Part shown: positions 52,742 through 60,967 of the stretch, one piece after another
Numbering within the stretch: the first letter of the stretch is position 1
How the letters are laid out: every line of letters begins with the position of its first letter
Assembly (NCBI GenBank): GCA_030824575.1
Contig: JAVBXL010000047.1
Location: forward strand, 19,897-83,896
DNA length: 64,000 nt
Origin: a bacterium
Lineage (GTDB): Bacteria > Pseudomonadota > Alphaproteobacteria > Sphingomonadales > Sphingomonadaceae
Direction: 5' to 3'
The notes under the pieces: generated by a model
What the model was told of the DNA's origin: nothing
The model's input: the letters and a program-made list of their open reading frames with translations, nothing else
The model's database searches: none
Program-made: the position numbers and the translations under genes

Positions 52742-53653
52742 TCACTCGAAAAAGGCGACCGCCCGCACCTCGATGCTGGACCGCGTTTTCGTATCGGGCA
52801 GGCTGCTGTCATGGAATGCGGTGTGAGGGCAGCGCCAGGTCACATCATGGTCGCTGTCCTGAAATTTGAACAGCAGTACGTCGTCCGCCGCCATGTTCGA
52901 AAAATACCACCAGCGATGCCGGTCCCGATGGCTGAAAATGGACGCGGCGATCATCTGGTCCTCGCCTGCGACCGGGGCCGTCAGCGCGTCGCCGGCGGGA
53001 AATTCGTCCACGACGAACAAGGTGTTCGACGTCGCTTCCTCGTCCGACACGGTGCGGCCGTCGCACACGGCCAGCGGCCAGTCCTGCGGCCCCGGCGTGA
53101 AGGTGCGCCAGAAACTGACGCAGACATAGCGTGTATAGCCCGGCCCATCGGGGAAGGCGGCGGCATAGGCGCGCTCTGCCGCGCGGCGGCCGGTGATTTC
53201 ATTATAATCGACATGGGCCTCGCCCGCAGGGGGCTGGATGCCGCCTTCGTGTCGGTAATTCTCCACCTTCTCCTGCGCGCGGGCGGTCAGATCGGCCGAT
53301 GTCCGGATCATCCAGCCGCCCGCCGCCACGCAGGACGCGCCTGTGAGCGCGCGGATCGCCTCTTCACATTCGCGCAGGTACAGGCGATCGACCTCTTCCT
53401 TGTCGAAGAAATCAGCGATCGCGCTGTGATGCTTGCCCAACATGAAGCCATGGGTGTCGAAGTCGAAATGATCGCGGATCGGCATTCCGTCGCGCACCAC
53501 CATGCGATGGTCGCCATAGGTGCCGGTGTTGATCTCCACCCCGCGCGACACATAGCGCCGCATGACGAAATCGCCCTCGTCCAGATAGCGGATCAGCGCG
53601 GGCGCCTGCCGCGCGCTATCCTCGACATCGGCTGCGATCGGCAGGCTGGCCAT
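52742..53653 (-). CDS. CmcJ/NvfI-like putative Fe(II)/2-oxoglutarate-type oxygenase
   Basis: 303 residues. Features GEAHVDYNEITGRRAAERAYA (about 143-163, an HxD metal motif), YVCVSFWRTFTPGPQDWPLAVCD, and RHRWWYFSNMAADDVLLFKFQDSDHDVTWRCPHTAFHDSSLPDTKTRSSIEVRAVAFF, holding a later His and the Arg expected for 2-oxoglutarate. This matches CmcJ/GA4-desaturase-like proteins, known from beta-lactam and gibberellin pathways. The start overlaps the ALDH stop (ATGA), so it belongs to the ligF-ligG-ALDH transcript. Its substrate is unknown; O-demethylation or hydroxylation of an aromatic is possible. Confidence 0.78.
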   Translation of the reverse strand: MASLPIAADVEDSARQAPALIRYLDEGDFVMRRYVSRGVEINTGTYGDHRMVVRDGMPIRDHFDFDTHGFMLGKHHSAIADFFDKEEVDRLYLRECEEAIRALTGASCVAAGGWMIRTSADLTARAQEKVENYRHEGGIQPPAGEAHVDYNEITGRRAAERAYAAAFPDGPGYTRYVCVSFWRTFTPGPQDWPLAVCDGRTVSDEEATSNTLFVVDEFPAGDALTAPVAGEDQMIAASIFSHRDRHRWWYFSNMAADDVLLFKFQDSDHDVTWRCPHTAFHDSSLPDTKTRSSIEVRAVAFFE

Positions 53654-55089
53654 CAGGCGACCTCCTCCGGCAGCGCGCCGATGACCGATTTCACCTCCAG
53701 AAACTCCTCGAGCCCGAACTTCCCAAACTCACGGCCATTCCCCGACTGCTTGTAGCCGCCAAACGGCATGTCCATGGCCAGCCCGCCAGCATTGACGAAC
53801 ACCGCGCCCGCGCGGATGCGGCTGACGAACTTGCGCGCATGGGCGGGGTCACCCGCAATATAGGCGCCCAGCCCATAGGGCGTGTCATTGGCGATGCGGA
53901 TCGCGTCTTCATCATCTTCATAGGGCATGAGGACCAGGACGGGGCCGAAAATCTCCTCCTTCGCGATGGTCATGTCCGGCGTGACGTTGGCGAAGACGGT
54001 GGGGCGGACATAGCTGCCCTCGCTCATCCCTTCTGGTCGGCCCGTGCCGCCGGTCACGAGCGTCGCGCCTTCGTCTATGCCGGTCTGGATCAGGCCCTGG
54101 ATGCGGTCCCACTGGCGCTGGCTGACGACCGGGCCGATATGATCGCCTTCGCTCAGCGGATCGCCGACCTTCTTGGCTGCGAACATCGCGCCGACCTTTT
54201 CCGCCGCTTCGTCATGCTGGGACTTGTGGACCAGCATCCGGGTGGGCGCGACGCAACTCTGGCCGCTGTTGAGCAGCACGCCGCCGACCCCGCCGGGCAG
54301 CGCCTTGTCGAGCGGCGTGCCTTCCAAAATGATGTTCGGCGACTTGCCGCCCAGTTCCTGCGCGACGCGCTTGACCGTATCGGCGGCATTCTTGGCGACC
54401 ATGATGCCCGCGCGGGTGGAGCCGGTGAAGCTGACCATGTCGATGTCGGGATGTTGGGCGAGCGCGGTGCCGACACCTTCGCCATCGCCCTGCACCAGGT
54501 TGAAGACGCCGCGCGGCACGCCGGCCGCGTTCAATATCTCGGCAAAGATGGCGGCGCAGCTCGGCGCTTCCTCGGAGGGCTTGAGGATCATCGTGCAGCC
54601 GGCCGCGAGAGCCGGGCCGACCTTGGCGACGATCTGGTTCATCGGCCAGTTCCAGGGCGTGATGAGCGCGACTACGCCGATCGGCTCGCGCACCACCCTA
54701 TTATCGCCGATCTTCTCGGAAAATTCGTAATTTTTGAGCGCATTGAGCGCTTGACCCAGATGGCCCAGGCCCGATCCGGCTTGCGCCGTCTGGGCGATGG
54801 AAATGGGGCAGCCCATTTCCGTGGCGATGGCGCGGGCGATGTCGGGGACGCGCTTTTGATATTCGGCGACGATCCGTTCGAGCAGCGCGACGCGCTCCTC
54901 GCGGCTGGTCAGCGAAAATGTTTCGAATGCGCGCCGAGCCGCGACGACAGCGGCGTCGACATCGGCGGCGGTGCCCAGGATCAGGTCGGCGGCGCTCTGG
55001 TCGGTGGCCGGATTGATGACGGGGACGGTCCGGCCGCCCTGGCTGTCGATCCAATGGCCGTCGATATAATGTTGCATCGTATTGGGCAT
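53653..55089 (-). CDS. Aldehyde dehydrogenase in the beta-etherase operon
   Basis: 478 residues. ITPWNWPMNQIVAKVGPALAAG (about 143-164), Glu246 in QELGGKSPN, Cys279 in NSGQSCVAPTR and KEEIFGPVLVLMP define an active ALDH. An upstream extension of the frame is unlikely, since the ATG at 55089 gives the usual YIDGHWIDS opening. It lies 10 bases after ligG on the same transcript. It could oxidise vanilloyl acetaldehyde to vanilloyl acetate (a ValA-like step) after the ether bond is cut. Confidence 0.9.
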   Translation of the reverse strand: MPNTMQHYIDGHWIDSQGGRTVPVINPATDQSAADLILGTAADVDAAVVAARRAFETFSLTSREERVALLERIVAEYQKRVPDIARAIATEMGCPISIAQTAQAGSGLGHLGQALNALKNYEFSEKIGDNRVVREPIGVVALITPWNWPMNQIVAKVGPALAAGCTMILKPSEEAPSCAAIFAEILNAAGVPRGVFNLVQGDGEGVGTALAQHPDIDMVSFTGSTRAGIMVAKNAADTVKRVAQELGGKSPNIILEGTPLDKALPGGVGGVLLNSGQSCVAPTRMLVHKSQHDEAAEKVGAMFAAKKVGDPLSEGDHIGPVVSQRQWDRIQGLIQTGIDEGATLVTGGTGRPEGMSEGSYVRPTVFANVTPDMTIAKEEIFGPVLVLMPYEDDEDAIRIANDTPYGLGAYIAGDPAHARKFVSRIRAGAVFVNAGGLAMDMPFGGYKQSGNGREFGKFGLEEFLEVKSVIGALPEEVA

Positions 55090-55099
55090 GGGAAAATCC

Positions 55100-55921
55100 T
55101 TATGCGGGAAGAAGGCCGAGATCGGCGTCGGTGGCGGGGACGCCCCATTTGTCGCGGGGCGGCAGCGGGCGGCTGTCCCAGGGCGGGTCGAGGGCGAAGC
55201 TGGAGATAGCGCGCCCATCGGGCAGGCGACCATTGCCGCCGCCCTGGCTATAATCATAATAGAGCGTCATCAGTTCGCGATGGCCATGGTGGCGCTGCGC
55301 TACGGGGTGCGACAGGCAGGCCTCACGCCAGCGCAGCAGCCGGGTCAGGTGCTGCGGGATCTGATAGGCCTCATAATAGTCGAGGAACCAGAGCCGCTTG
55401 AACATCGGCGTGAAGGCGACTTCGGCCCAGCCGAAGCGGTCGAACAGATAATCGCCGTCGGGCGCATAATGGCGCAGAAACTCGTCCAGCCGCGCATATT
55501 GGGCGTCCACCTCCGCCTTATGCTCGTCGCGTTTGGCGGGATCGCGGTTCAGGATCATGCGATATCCCGCGCCGGTAAATTGGCCGTCGGTCGCGCACAG
55601 CATCGCTTCGACCGCATGTTCGTAAGGGTCTTGGCGCGCCACCAGCGGATCGGGGTATCGATCCTCGACATAGCGCATGATGACCATGCTTTCCTTCAAC
55701 GTCGCGCCATTTTCCAGCTCCAGCGCGGGCAAAGCCGTGGTCCCGCGCGTCTTGGCAAGCAGCCAGTCGGGGCGCGGCTGCGATATGTCGATCTCATGAT
55801 CGGCCATGATGCCGTGCAACCCCTTCAGGTCGAGCAGCAACTCGATCCGTTCGGAAAAGGGGCAGCCGGGAATATGATACATGCGCAATTGCCCGGCGGC
55901 GGGTTCGTCCTGCCAGCCCAT
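55100..55921 (-). CDS. ligG: Glutathione-removing GST, LigG-like
   Basis: 273 residues. MYHIPGCPFSERIELLLDLKGL (about 14-35) contains the active-site Cys20, matching Cys15 of SYK-6 LigG. Long stretches such as SQPRPDWLLAKTRGTTALPALELENGATLKESMVIMRYVEDRYP and LFDRFGWAEVAFTPMFKRLWFLDYYEAYQIP, and the C-terminal YDYSQGGGNGRLPDGRAISSF, agree with LigG from memory. LigG takes glutathione off alpha-glutathionyl-beta-hydroxypropiovanillone made by LigF, giving HPV and GSSG. It starts four bases after the ligF stop. Confidence 0.93.
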   Translation of the reverse strand: MGWQDEPAAGQLRMYHIPGCPFSERIELLLDLKGLHGIMADHEIDISQPRPDWLLAKTRGTTALPALELENGATLKESMVIMRYVEDRYPDPLVARQDPYEHAVEAMLCATDGQFTGAGYRMILNRDPAKRDEHKAEVDAQYARLDEFLRHYAPDGDYLFDRFGWAEVAFTPMFKRLWFLDYYEAYQIPQHLTRLLRWREACLSHPVAQRHHGHRELMTLYYDYSQGGGNGRLPDGRAISSFALDPPWDSRPLPPRDKWGVPATDADLGLLPA

Positions 55922-55924
55922 GGA

Positions 55925-56677
55925 TCAGGCCGCCGTCGCGGTGGTACGGGCCGGCATCTCGCTCTTGGATTTGGCGAACATGGCCTGGGCCGCGGGACGG
56001 GCGGCGATGCGCTCGATCCAGGCGACCAGATGCGGCGTCGCCTCCTTGTTGACGATGTCGGCATAACCGAACTGCATCCCGTTCGCGATCGCGAAATTGC
56101 AGATATCGGCCAGCGTATAATCCTCCCCCGCCAGCCAGAGGCTTTGCGACAGGCGCTGTTCCAGCCGATCCACCGACACGCGGATCTTGCGCATTTCCTC
56201 ATCCAGCACCTCTTTGGGGAAGCCCGCGCGGGCGCTGCGCCACTTGGCCTGCTGTTCGGGGATCGGGATATGTTTCAGCTTCTCCTCGAACTCTTCGTCC
56301 GACAATTTGCGCGCCATCGGGCCGATCATCCGTTCCCAGCCGATGGTCGACACGCACCAGCAGAAATATTCGTCCACCCACTTGGTCCAGACGCGCATCT
56401 CCGCAATCCGCACCGGATCGGCCGGGCGCAAGCGGACAGCATCGGGAAAGGCATCCTCCAGATACTCGCAGATCACCGTCGATTCGGTGATGATATGGCC
56501 GTCATGGTCCAGCGCGGGCACCTGGCCGCGCGGATTGATCGCCTTGAACCAGTCCTCATGATGTTCGAAGCGGGTCGGATCGACGAAGCGGGGCGTAAAC
56601 TCCAGCCCCTTTTCATACAGGGCCAGCAGCGGTTTCATGGAGTTGGCGGCCGGACCGAAGCTGTAGAGCGTCAACAT
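55925..56677 (-). CDS. ligF: Beta-etherase, LigF-like glutathione S-transferase
   Basis: 250 residues. LTLYSFGPAANSMKPLLALYEKGLEF (about 2-27), INPRGQVPALDHDGHIITESTVICEYLEDAFPD (about 47-79), RVWTKWVDEYFCWCVSTIGW (about 95-114) and DYTLADICNFAIANGMQ are near-identical to SYK-6 LigF as I recall it. LigF cleaves the ether bond of the beta(S) enantiomer of oxidised beta-O-4 dimers, attaching glutathione to the C6-C3 half and releasing the phenol half. First gene of a minus-strand operon ligF-ligG-ALDH-CmcJ-like. No LigE or LigP homologue is seen in the window. Confidence 0.95.
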   Translation of the reverse strand: MLTLYSFGPAANSMKPLLALYEKGLEFTPRFVDPTRFEHHEDWFKAINPRGQVPALDHDGHIITESTVICEYLEDAFPDAVRLRPADPVRIAEMRVWTKWVDEYFCWCVSTIGWERMIGPMARKLSDEEFEEKLKHIPIPEQQAKWRSARAGFPKEVLDEEMRKIRVSVDRLEQRLSQSLWLAGEDYTLADICNFAIANGMQFGYADIVNKEATPHLVAWIERIAARPAAQAMFAKSKSEMPARTTATAA

Positions 56678-56892
56678 GCGCTATCCTCACCTTATCGTTG
56701 TGGCGTCTGGTGCGCCTTCGGTGATGAAATTGGCCGCCGATCGAGCAGGCCGCAAGTCGTCTGTCGATACTATCAGCGGCACTACCCGGTAATCCGGGCC
56801 GCTCAACCTGTCAGTGGCAATGATAGCGCCGCCACTCGTCTTGCGGTGATAGAAATGCTTTGCTTTGAGTGACGCAAGAAAAGCCGGAGAGA

Positions 56893-57564
56893 ATGATGCT
56901 GGAACTGCTGACGTCTGAGACGCCCAACGGCTGGAAAGTCTCGATCCTGCTGGAGGAGCTAGGCGAGCCTTATAAGGTGACGCCGATTGCGCTGACCGAC
57001 CGGGTGCAGAAGCAGGACTGGTATGTCGCGCTCAACCCCAATGGCCGCATCCCGACGCTGGTCGATCATGACGCGGGGGATTTCGCCATCTTCGAATCCG
57101 GCGCGATACTGCTCTATCTGGCGGAAAAGTTCGGCCGTTTCATTCCCACGGACGCGCAGGACCGCAGCCGCGTGATCCAGTGGGTGATGTGGCAGATGTC
57201 GGGACTTGGCCCGATGATGGGGCAGGCGACCGTCTTCAACCGCTATTTCGACGAAAAGCTGCCGTCGGTGATCGACCGTTATGTGCGGGAGAGCCAGCGC
57301 CTGTTCGGGGTGATGGACACGCAGCTTTCGACACGCGACTATTTGGTCGGCGATTATTCGATCGCCGATATCGCCTGCTTCCCCTGGGTGCGCGGCCATG
57401 AGTGGGCCGGCGTAGACATGGCCGGCTTCCCCCATCTTCGGCGGTGGTTCGACAGGATTTCAGCGCGGCCCGCGGTGCAGCGCGGGCTTCTCATCCCCAC
57501 GCCGCCGACCGACGCGGAAATGGCGGAAAAAACGACCAAGCAGGGAAAGACCATTCTCGCGTGA
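56893..57564 (+). CDS. Nu-class-like glutathione S-transferase (YfcG/YghU type)
   Basis: About 223 residues (GTG at 56869 or ATG at 56896 are alternative starts; GGAGAG lies at 56885). The TSETPNGWKVSILLEELG opening (TxxNG motif, about 6-23) and NPNGRIPTLVDHD, IFESGAILLYLAEKFGRFIP are typical of Nu-class GSTs, which use two glutathiones in place of a catalytic Ser or Cys. A Nu-class GST in Novosphingobium can do the LigG job, so this gene could be a second or broader glutathione lyase. Divergent from ligF; overlaps a thioesterase gene downstream. Confidence 0.85.
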   Translation: MMLELLTSETPNGWKVSILLEELGEPYKVTPIALTDRVQKQDWYVALNPNGRIPTLVDHDAGDFAIFESGAILLYLAEKFGRFIPTDAQDRSRVIQWVMWQMSGLGPMMGQATVFNRYFDEKLPSVIDRYVRESQRLFGVMDTQLSTRDYLVGDYSIADIACFPWVRGHEWAGVDMAGFPHLRRWFDRISARPAVQRGLLIPTPPTDAEMAEKTTKQGKTILA

Positions 57565-57980
57565 ACGCATTTTTCCAGCGGATCGTCCGCATCGAATGGG
57601 GCCATTGCGACCCGGCCGGTATCGTCCACGCGCCGCGCTATTTCGACATTTTCGGCGAAAGCACGATGTTGCTGTTCGAACAGGCTGGCCTGCCCAAGAA
57701 GCGGGAGATGCTGGCGACCATGCCCTTCGCCGGATTCCCGATGGTCGATGTGTCGGCGCGTTTCTTCGTACCGACCGCCTATGGCGACGATGTACTGGTG
57801 GAGGCGGACGCGCCAGTCTTCGGCAACAGCAGCTTCACCGTCGCGCACCGATTGTCGCTGAATGGGCGGCTGTGCGTGGAATGTGTCGAAAAGCGGGTAT
57901 GGACCGCGCCCGACGCCAGCCGACCGGGGGGATTGCGGGCGGAGCGGGTGCCGGATTCGGTGCGGGCACTCTTTATATAG
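57561..57980 (+). CDS. Hotdog-fold acyl-CoA thioesterase (4-HBT-like)
   Basis: 139 residues from a GTG that overlaps the GST stop (GTGA). Opening IEWGHCDPAGIVHAPRYFDIFGESTMLLFEQAGL contains Asp17 in the DPAGIV motif, the catalytic aspartate of 4-hydroxybenzoyl-CoA thioesterases; VDVSARFFVPTAYGDDVLVEADAPVFGNSSFTVAHRL follows. It should hydrolyse an aroyl-CoA. In SYK-6 a VceB-type thioesterase frees vanillate from vanilloyl-CoA, and a BKACE gene lies 2 kb downstream here, so that role is likely. Confidence 0.87.
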   Translation: MNAFFQRIVRIEWGHCDPAGIVHAPRYFDIFGESTMLLFEQAGLPKKREMLATMPFAGFPMVDVSARFFVPTAYGDDVLVEADAPVFGNSSFTVAHRLSLNGRLCVECVEKRVWTAPDASRPGGLRAERVPDSVRALFI

Positions 57981-57989
57981 TGGTTTGTT

Positions 57990-58050
57990 TTCCCGCGCAG
58001 GCGGGAACCCAGTCCTGCCGTCTGAACTAGGCTCCCGCCTACGCGGGAGC
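57990..58050. repeat. REP-type palindromic repeat, family 1, copy 3
   Basis: TTCCCGCGCAGGCGGGAACC (57990-58009) and GCTCCCGCCTACGCGGGAGC (58031-58050), imperfectly paired. Each arm is also internally self-complementary. Same element as at 9850 and 15729, with several base changes. Confidence 0.88.
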
Positions 58051-58129
58051 ACGACATCGCTTTATCTACGTTCAGCGCCCGGCAAGCCTTACCACGCCAT
58101 AGCATCCGCCACGAAAAGGGAGATGCGGC

Positions 58130-58801
58130 ATGGAGCAATCATTCGGACTTTCCGACAGGCGCAGCCTGATCGCGGCCTTGGCGCTGCTGCCGCTGGCAGC
58201 CTGCGCGACCCCGATGGGCCGCTATACGATCGAGGATGCGGTGCGGCGGCTGCTTCAATTGTCGAGCGAGCGGGCCTTTGCCCGGCTGACCGAACCGGGC
58301 GGCTTTTATGACGACCAACTGACGCGGATCGTCCCGCCGGACCTGAGCGGGGGCAGGGGTGGCGCGGTGCTGTCCGCGCTGCTGCGCACCAACGCGGTGC
58401 GCAATCAGGTCGCGCGATCGCTCAACGATGTGGCGGTGGATCTGGCCGACAATGCCACGCCGATCGTGATGGATGCGGTGCAGCGCATGACGCTGGCCGA
58501 TGCGGTGTCGGTGCTGCGCGGCGGACCGACGGCCGCGACCGACCTGCTGGCGCGCGAAGCACGCGGATCGGTGGTCGAGGCGCTGCTGCCCGGCGCGTCG
58601 CGCGCGCTGCGGTCCGACATGTTCGAAATGCTGTCCGCCGCGCTCTCGGCCAGCGGGGGCCGGGACTACGCGGCGCTGGCCGATAATGTGTCCGGCCAGA
58701 TCGGCGACGCCATCTTCCGCGCAATCGGGCGGGAAGAAGCGGAGATTCGCCGCGATCCGGGTGCGACGCGCGACCCGATCCTGATGGCCTTGCTGCGATA
58801 G
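58130..58801 (+). CDS. DUF4197 lipoprotein
   Basis: 223 residues. Lipobox LAAC (Cys about 25) after a hydrophobic run, then the DUF4197 pattern: ARLTEPGGFYDDQLTRIVPPDL, LRTNAVRNQVARSLNDVAVDLADNATPIVMDAVQRMTLADAVSVLRGG. Function unknown; members are periplasmic lipoproteins. It looks unrelated to the catabolic genes around it and may be ordinary core genome. Confidence 0.82.
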   Translation: MEQSFGLSDRRSLIAALALLPLAACATPMGRYTIEDAVRRLLQLSSERAFARLTEPGGFYDDQLTRIVPPDLSGGRGGAVLSALLRTNAVRNQVARSLNDVAVDLADNATPIVMDAVQRMTLADAVSVLRGGPTAATDLLAREARGSVVEALLPGASRALRSDMFEMLSAALSASGGRDYAALADNVSGQIGDAIFRAIGREEAEIRRDPGATRDPILMALLR

Positions 58802-58851
58802 GCTTCGATAGGTCTTGATTTCGACGCCGGGAAATGGTGTCGCTTCGTCCC

Positions 58852-59115
58852 ATGGAACAGAAATATCCCGGCGTCGCCGCCATCCCCTGGGATCAGCCCG
58901 CGACCATGATCGACCTGGACGGCAAGCCGCCGCTGATCGGCACGATTCGCGACTGCGCCGTTCATTTTGGCCTCTACAAGGCCGAAGCCAAGGTGCACGC
59001 GCGTGTGCTGCTGACCCAGCCTGTCCATCGCGAAGGGCGCAAGACGCGCACCTGGCTGCTGGAGCCGGACGAGATCGCGGCCCTGGCCGAACGGCTGAAG
59101 CGCGAAACCAACTGA
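58852..59115 (+). CDS. Small conserved-looking hypothetical protein
   Basis: About 87 residues (ATG at 58834 is an alternative start; neither has a good ribosome site). Composition is coding-like: QPATMIDLDGKPPLIGTIRDCAVHFGLYKAEAKVHARVLLTQPVHREGRKTRTWLLEPDEIAALAERLKRE. No signal, no membrane segment, no family that I recognise. It is convergent with the XRE regulator gene. Confidence 0.55.
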   Translation: MEQKYPGVAAIPWDQPATMIDLDGKPPLIGTIRDCAVHFGLYKAEAKVHARVLLTQPVHREGRKTRTWLLEPDEIAALAERLKRETN

Positions 59116-59125
59116 GCCTCGCTGG

Positions 59126-59959
59126 TCAGGCGGCCTCGACCTCCGTCTCTTCAACCAGCTTGGCCAGCCGCGCGGCGCTGACATCGTCCAGCGGCGCGAA
59201 GAGAAGCAGGCGCTGGCCCGGTGCTTCCTCGATCGCATAGCTGGTGTGGCGGAACATGATTTCGCCAACGCCGGGCATATCGGCGATGTTCGTGTCCTCG
59301 AAATGGGCCATGATTTCCGATTCCTGCCAATAGCGGCGGAAAAATTCGGACTGGTCCATCATGTCGGCGATGATGCCCTCGAACACCTCCGGCTGGGCGG
59401 TGCGGCTATAGTCCCATTTGAAGCGGGCGATCAGCCGCCGGCACATGTCCTGAAACTTGTCCGGGTCGGCGCGATAGCGCGGGTTCAGCATCAGGATGCG
59501 GAACAGATTGCGTTCCTCGCGCGGCATCTGGCTGTAATCGCGAAAGGCCCGGCCGACCAGCCGGTTCCAGCCGATCACGGTCCAATCCTCCACGATTACC
59601 AGCGCGGGAATCGACAGCGCGTCCATCAGATGCTGGGTGCCGGCATGGATCGTTTCGTCGGGGCGGCGCGCCAGCGGCGGCGGCCGATGCTGCGCCAGGG
59701 CGAAGAGAAATTCGCGCTCATTGGCGCTGAGGCGCAGCGTGCGGCTCAATCGCTCTAGCATCGGCGCGGATAACTGGACCTCCCGCCCCTGCTCGAACCA
59801 TGTGTACCAGGTGACGCTCATTCCCGCCAGCGTCGCCACCTCTTCCCGCCGAAGCCCGCGCGTGCGGCGGCGTTCGCCCGGCGGCAGGCCGACTTCGATC
59901 GGCGCCAGCTTCGCCCGCGCAGCTTTCAGGAACCGCGACAATTCTTCCCGTTGTGCCAT
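59126..59959 (-). CDS. XRE-family regulator with MmyB-type ligand domain
   Basis: 277 residues. N-terminal HTH GERRRTRGLRREEVATLAGMSVTWYTWFEQGREVQLSAPMLERLSRTLRL (about 28-77), followed by a PAS-like MmyB domain (ALVIVEDWTVIGWNRLVGRAFRDYSQMPREERNLFRILML, about 118-157). Such regulators bind small molecules and usually control the neighbouring divergent gene. Here that is the BKACE-SDR-SDR operon, 119 bases away. Confidence 0.85.
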   Translation of the reverse strand: MAQREELSRFLKAARAKLAPIEVGLPPGERRRTRGLRREEVATLAGMSVTWYTWFEQGREVQLSAPMLERLSRTLRLSANEREFLFALAQHRPPPLARRPDETIHAGTQHLMDALSIPALVIVEDWTVIGWNRLVGRAFRDYSQMPREERNLFRILMLNPRYRADPDKFQDMCRRLIARFKWDYSRTAQPEVFEGIIADMMDQSEFFRRYWQESEIMAHFEDTNIADMPGVGEIMFRHTSYAIEEAPGQRLLLFAPLDDVSAARLAKLVEETEVEAA

Positions 59960-60078
59960 GCCTTATCCAGTTACTCGCAATGATGGGACATCCTACGGCC
60001 TTCTTGCGGGCCGTCTCCTCTGCAAGACCCTGTGGTCTGCGATCGGCAGCATAGCCGAGACTGGACAGGAGAGTAAGA

Positions 60079-60954
60079 TTGGCTGGCAAGCTATTTATAA
60101 CCTGCGCGGTGACGGGAAGCTCGCCGATGCCCACGCATCCCAACTTCCCCTTCCGCCCCGATCATGTCGCGGCCGAAGCGTTGGCGGCGGCGGAGGCGGG
60201 CGCGGCAATCATCCATCTGCATGTGCGTGACCGCGAAACCGGCAACCCGTCGCAGGCGCTGGACGATTATCGGGAGGTCGTTGGCCTGATCCGCGCCAAG
60301 AATAACGAAGTGATCCTGAACGTCACCACGGGGCCGGGCTGCACCTGGATGCAGGGGGATGAAGACCCGGCAGTCTGCGGCCCCGGCACATTGATGTTCA
60401 CCGCTGAACGGCGGCTGGAGCATATTCTCGACCTCAAGCCCGATATGTGCACGCTCGACATCTGTACGATGCAGCTGTGGGGCGGGGTGGCGATCAACCT
60501 CGACCCCATGATCACCAAAATGGGACATATGATTCAGGATGCCGGCGTGCTGCCGGAAATCGAATGTTTCGAAGCGGGCGATTTCGTGTTCGCCGACGAC
60601 CTGATGGCCAAGGGCGCGATTCCGAAACATGTGCCCTTCACCTTCGTCCTGGGCACCAAATATGGCTTGCCCGCGACGACGGAAGCCATGCTCTATGCCA
60701 AGAATCAGCTTCCGCGCGGGGCGCAGTTCACCGGCTTTGGCGTCAGCCGCCACAGCTTCCCCATGGCGGCGCAGTCCGCGTTGCTGGGCGGCAATATCCG
60801 GGTCGGATTCGAAGATACGATCTACCTGCGGCGCGGTAAATTGGCGCAGGACAATGCCGACCTGGTCCGTTGGGGCGTCGACATCATCGAACGGATTGGC
60901 GGCGACGTCGCGAGCGCGGGTGAAGCGCGGGCGATGCTGGGCCTGAAACAATAA
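60079..60954 (+). CDS. Beta-keto acid cleavage enzyme (BKACE, DUF849), VceA-like candidate
   Basis: 291 residues from a TTG with GGAGAG five bases upstream. TIM-barrel BKACE marks: zinc ligands His46 and His48 in AAIIHLHVRDRETG (the same numbers as in Kce), and Glu245 in IRVGFEDTIYL as the third ligand. BKACE enzymes exchange a beta-keto acid with acetyl-CoA to give acetoacetate and an acyl-CoA. With a thioesterase gene 2.1 kb upstream and beta-etherase genes nearby, vanilloyl acetate to vanilloyl-CoA is the best guess. It starts an operon with two C-alpha dehydrogenase-like genes. Confidence 0.87.
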   Translation: MAGKLFITCAVTGSSPMPTHPNFPFRPDHVAAEALAAAEAGAAIIHLHVRDRETGNPSQALDDYREVVGLIRAKNNEVILNVTTGPGCTWMQGDEDPAVCGPGTLMFTAERRLEHILDLKPDMCTLDICTMQLWGGVAINLDPMITKMGHMIQDAGVLPEIECFEAGDFVFADDLMAKGAIPKHVPFTFVLGTKYGLPATTEAMLYAKNQLPRGAQFTGFGVSRHSFPMAAQSALLGGNIRVGFEDTIYLRRGKLAQDNADLVRWGVDIIERIGGDVASAGEARAMLGLKQ

Positions 60955-60967
60955 AGAAAGGATCGAT

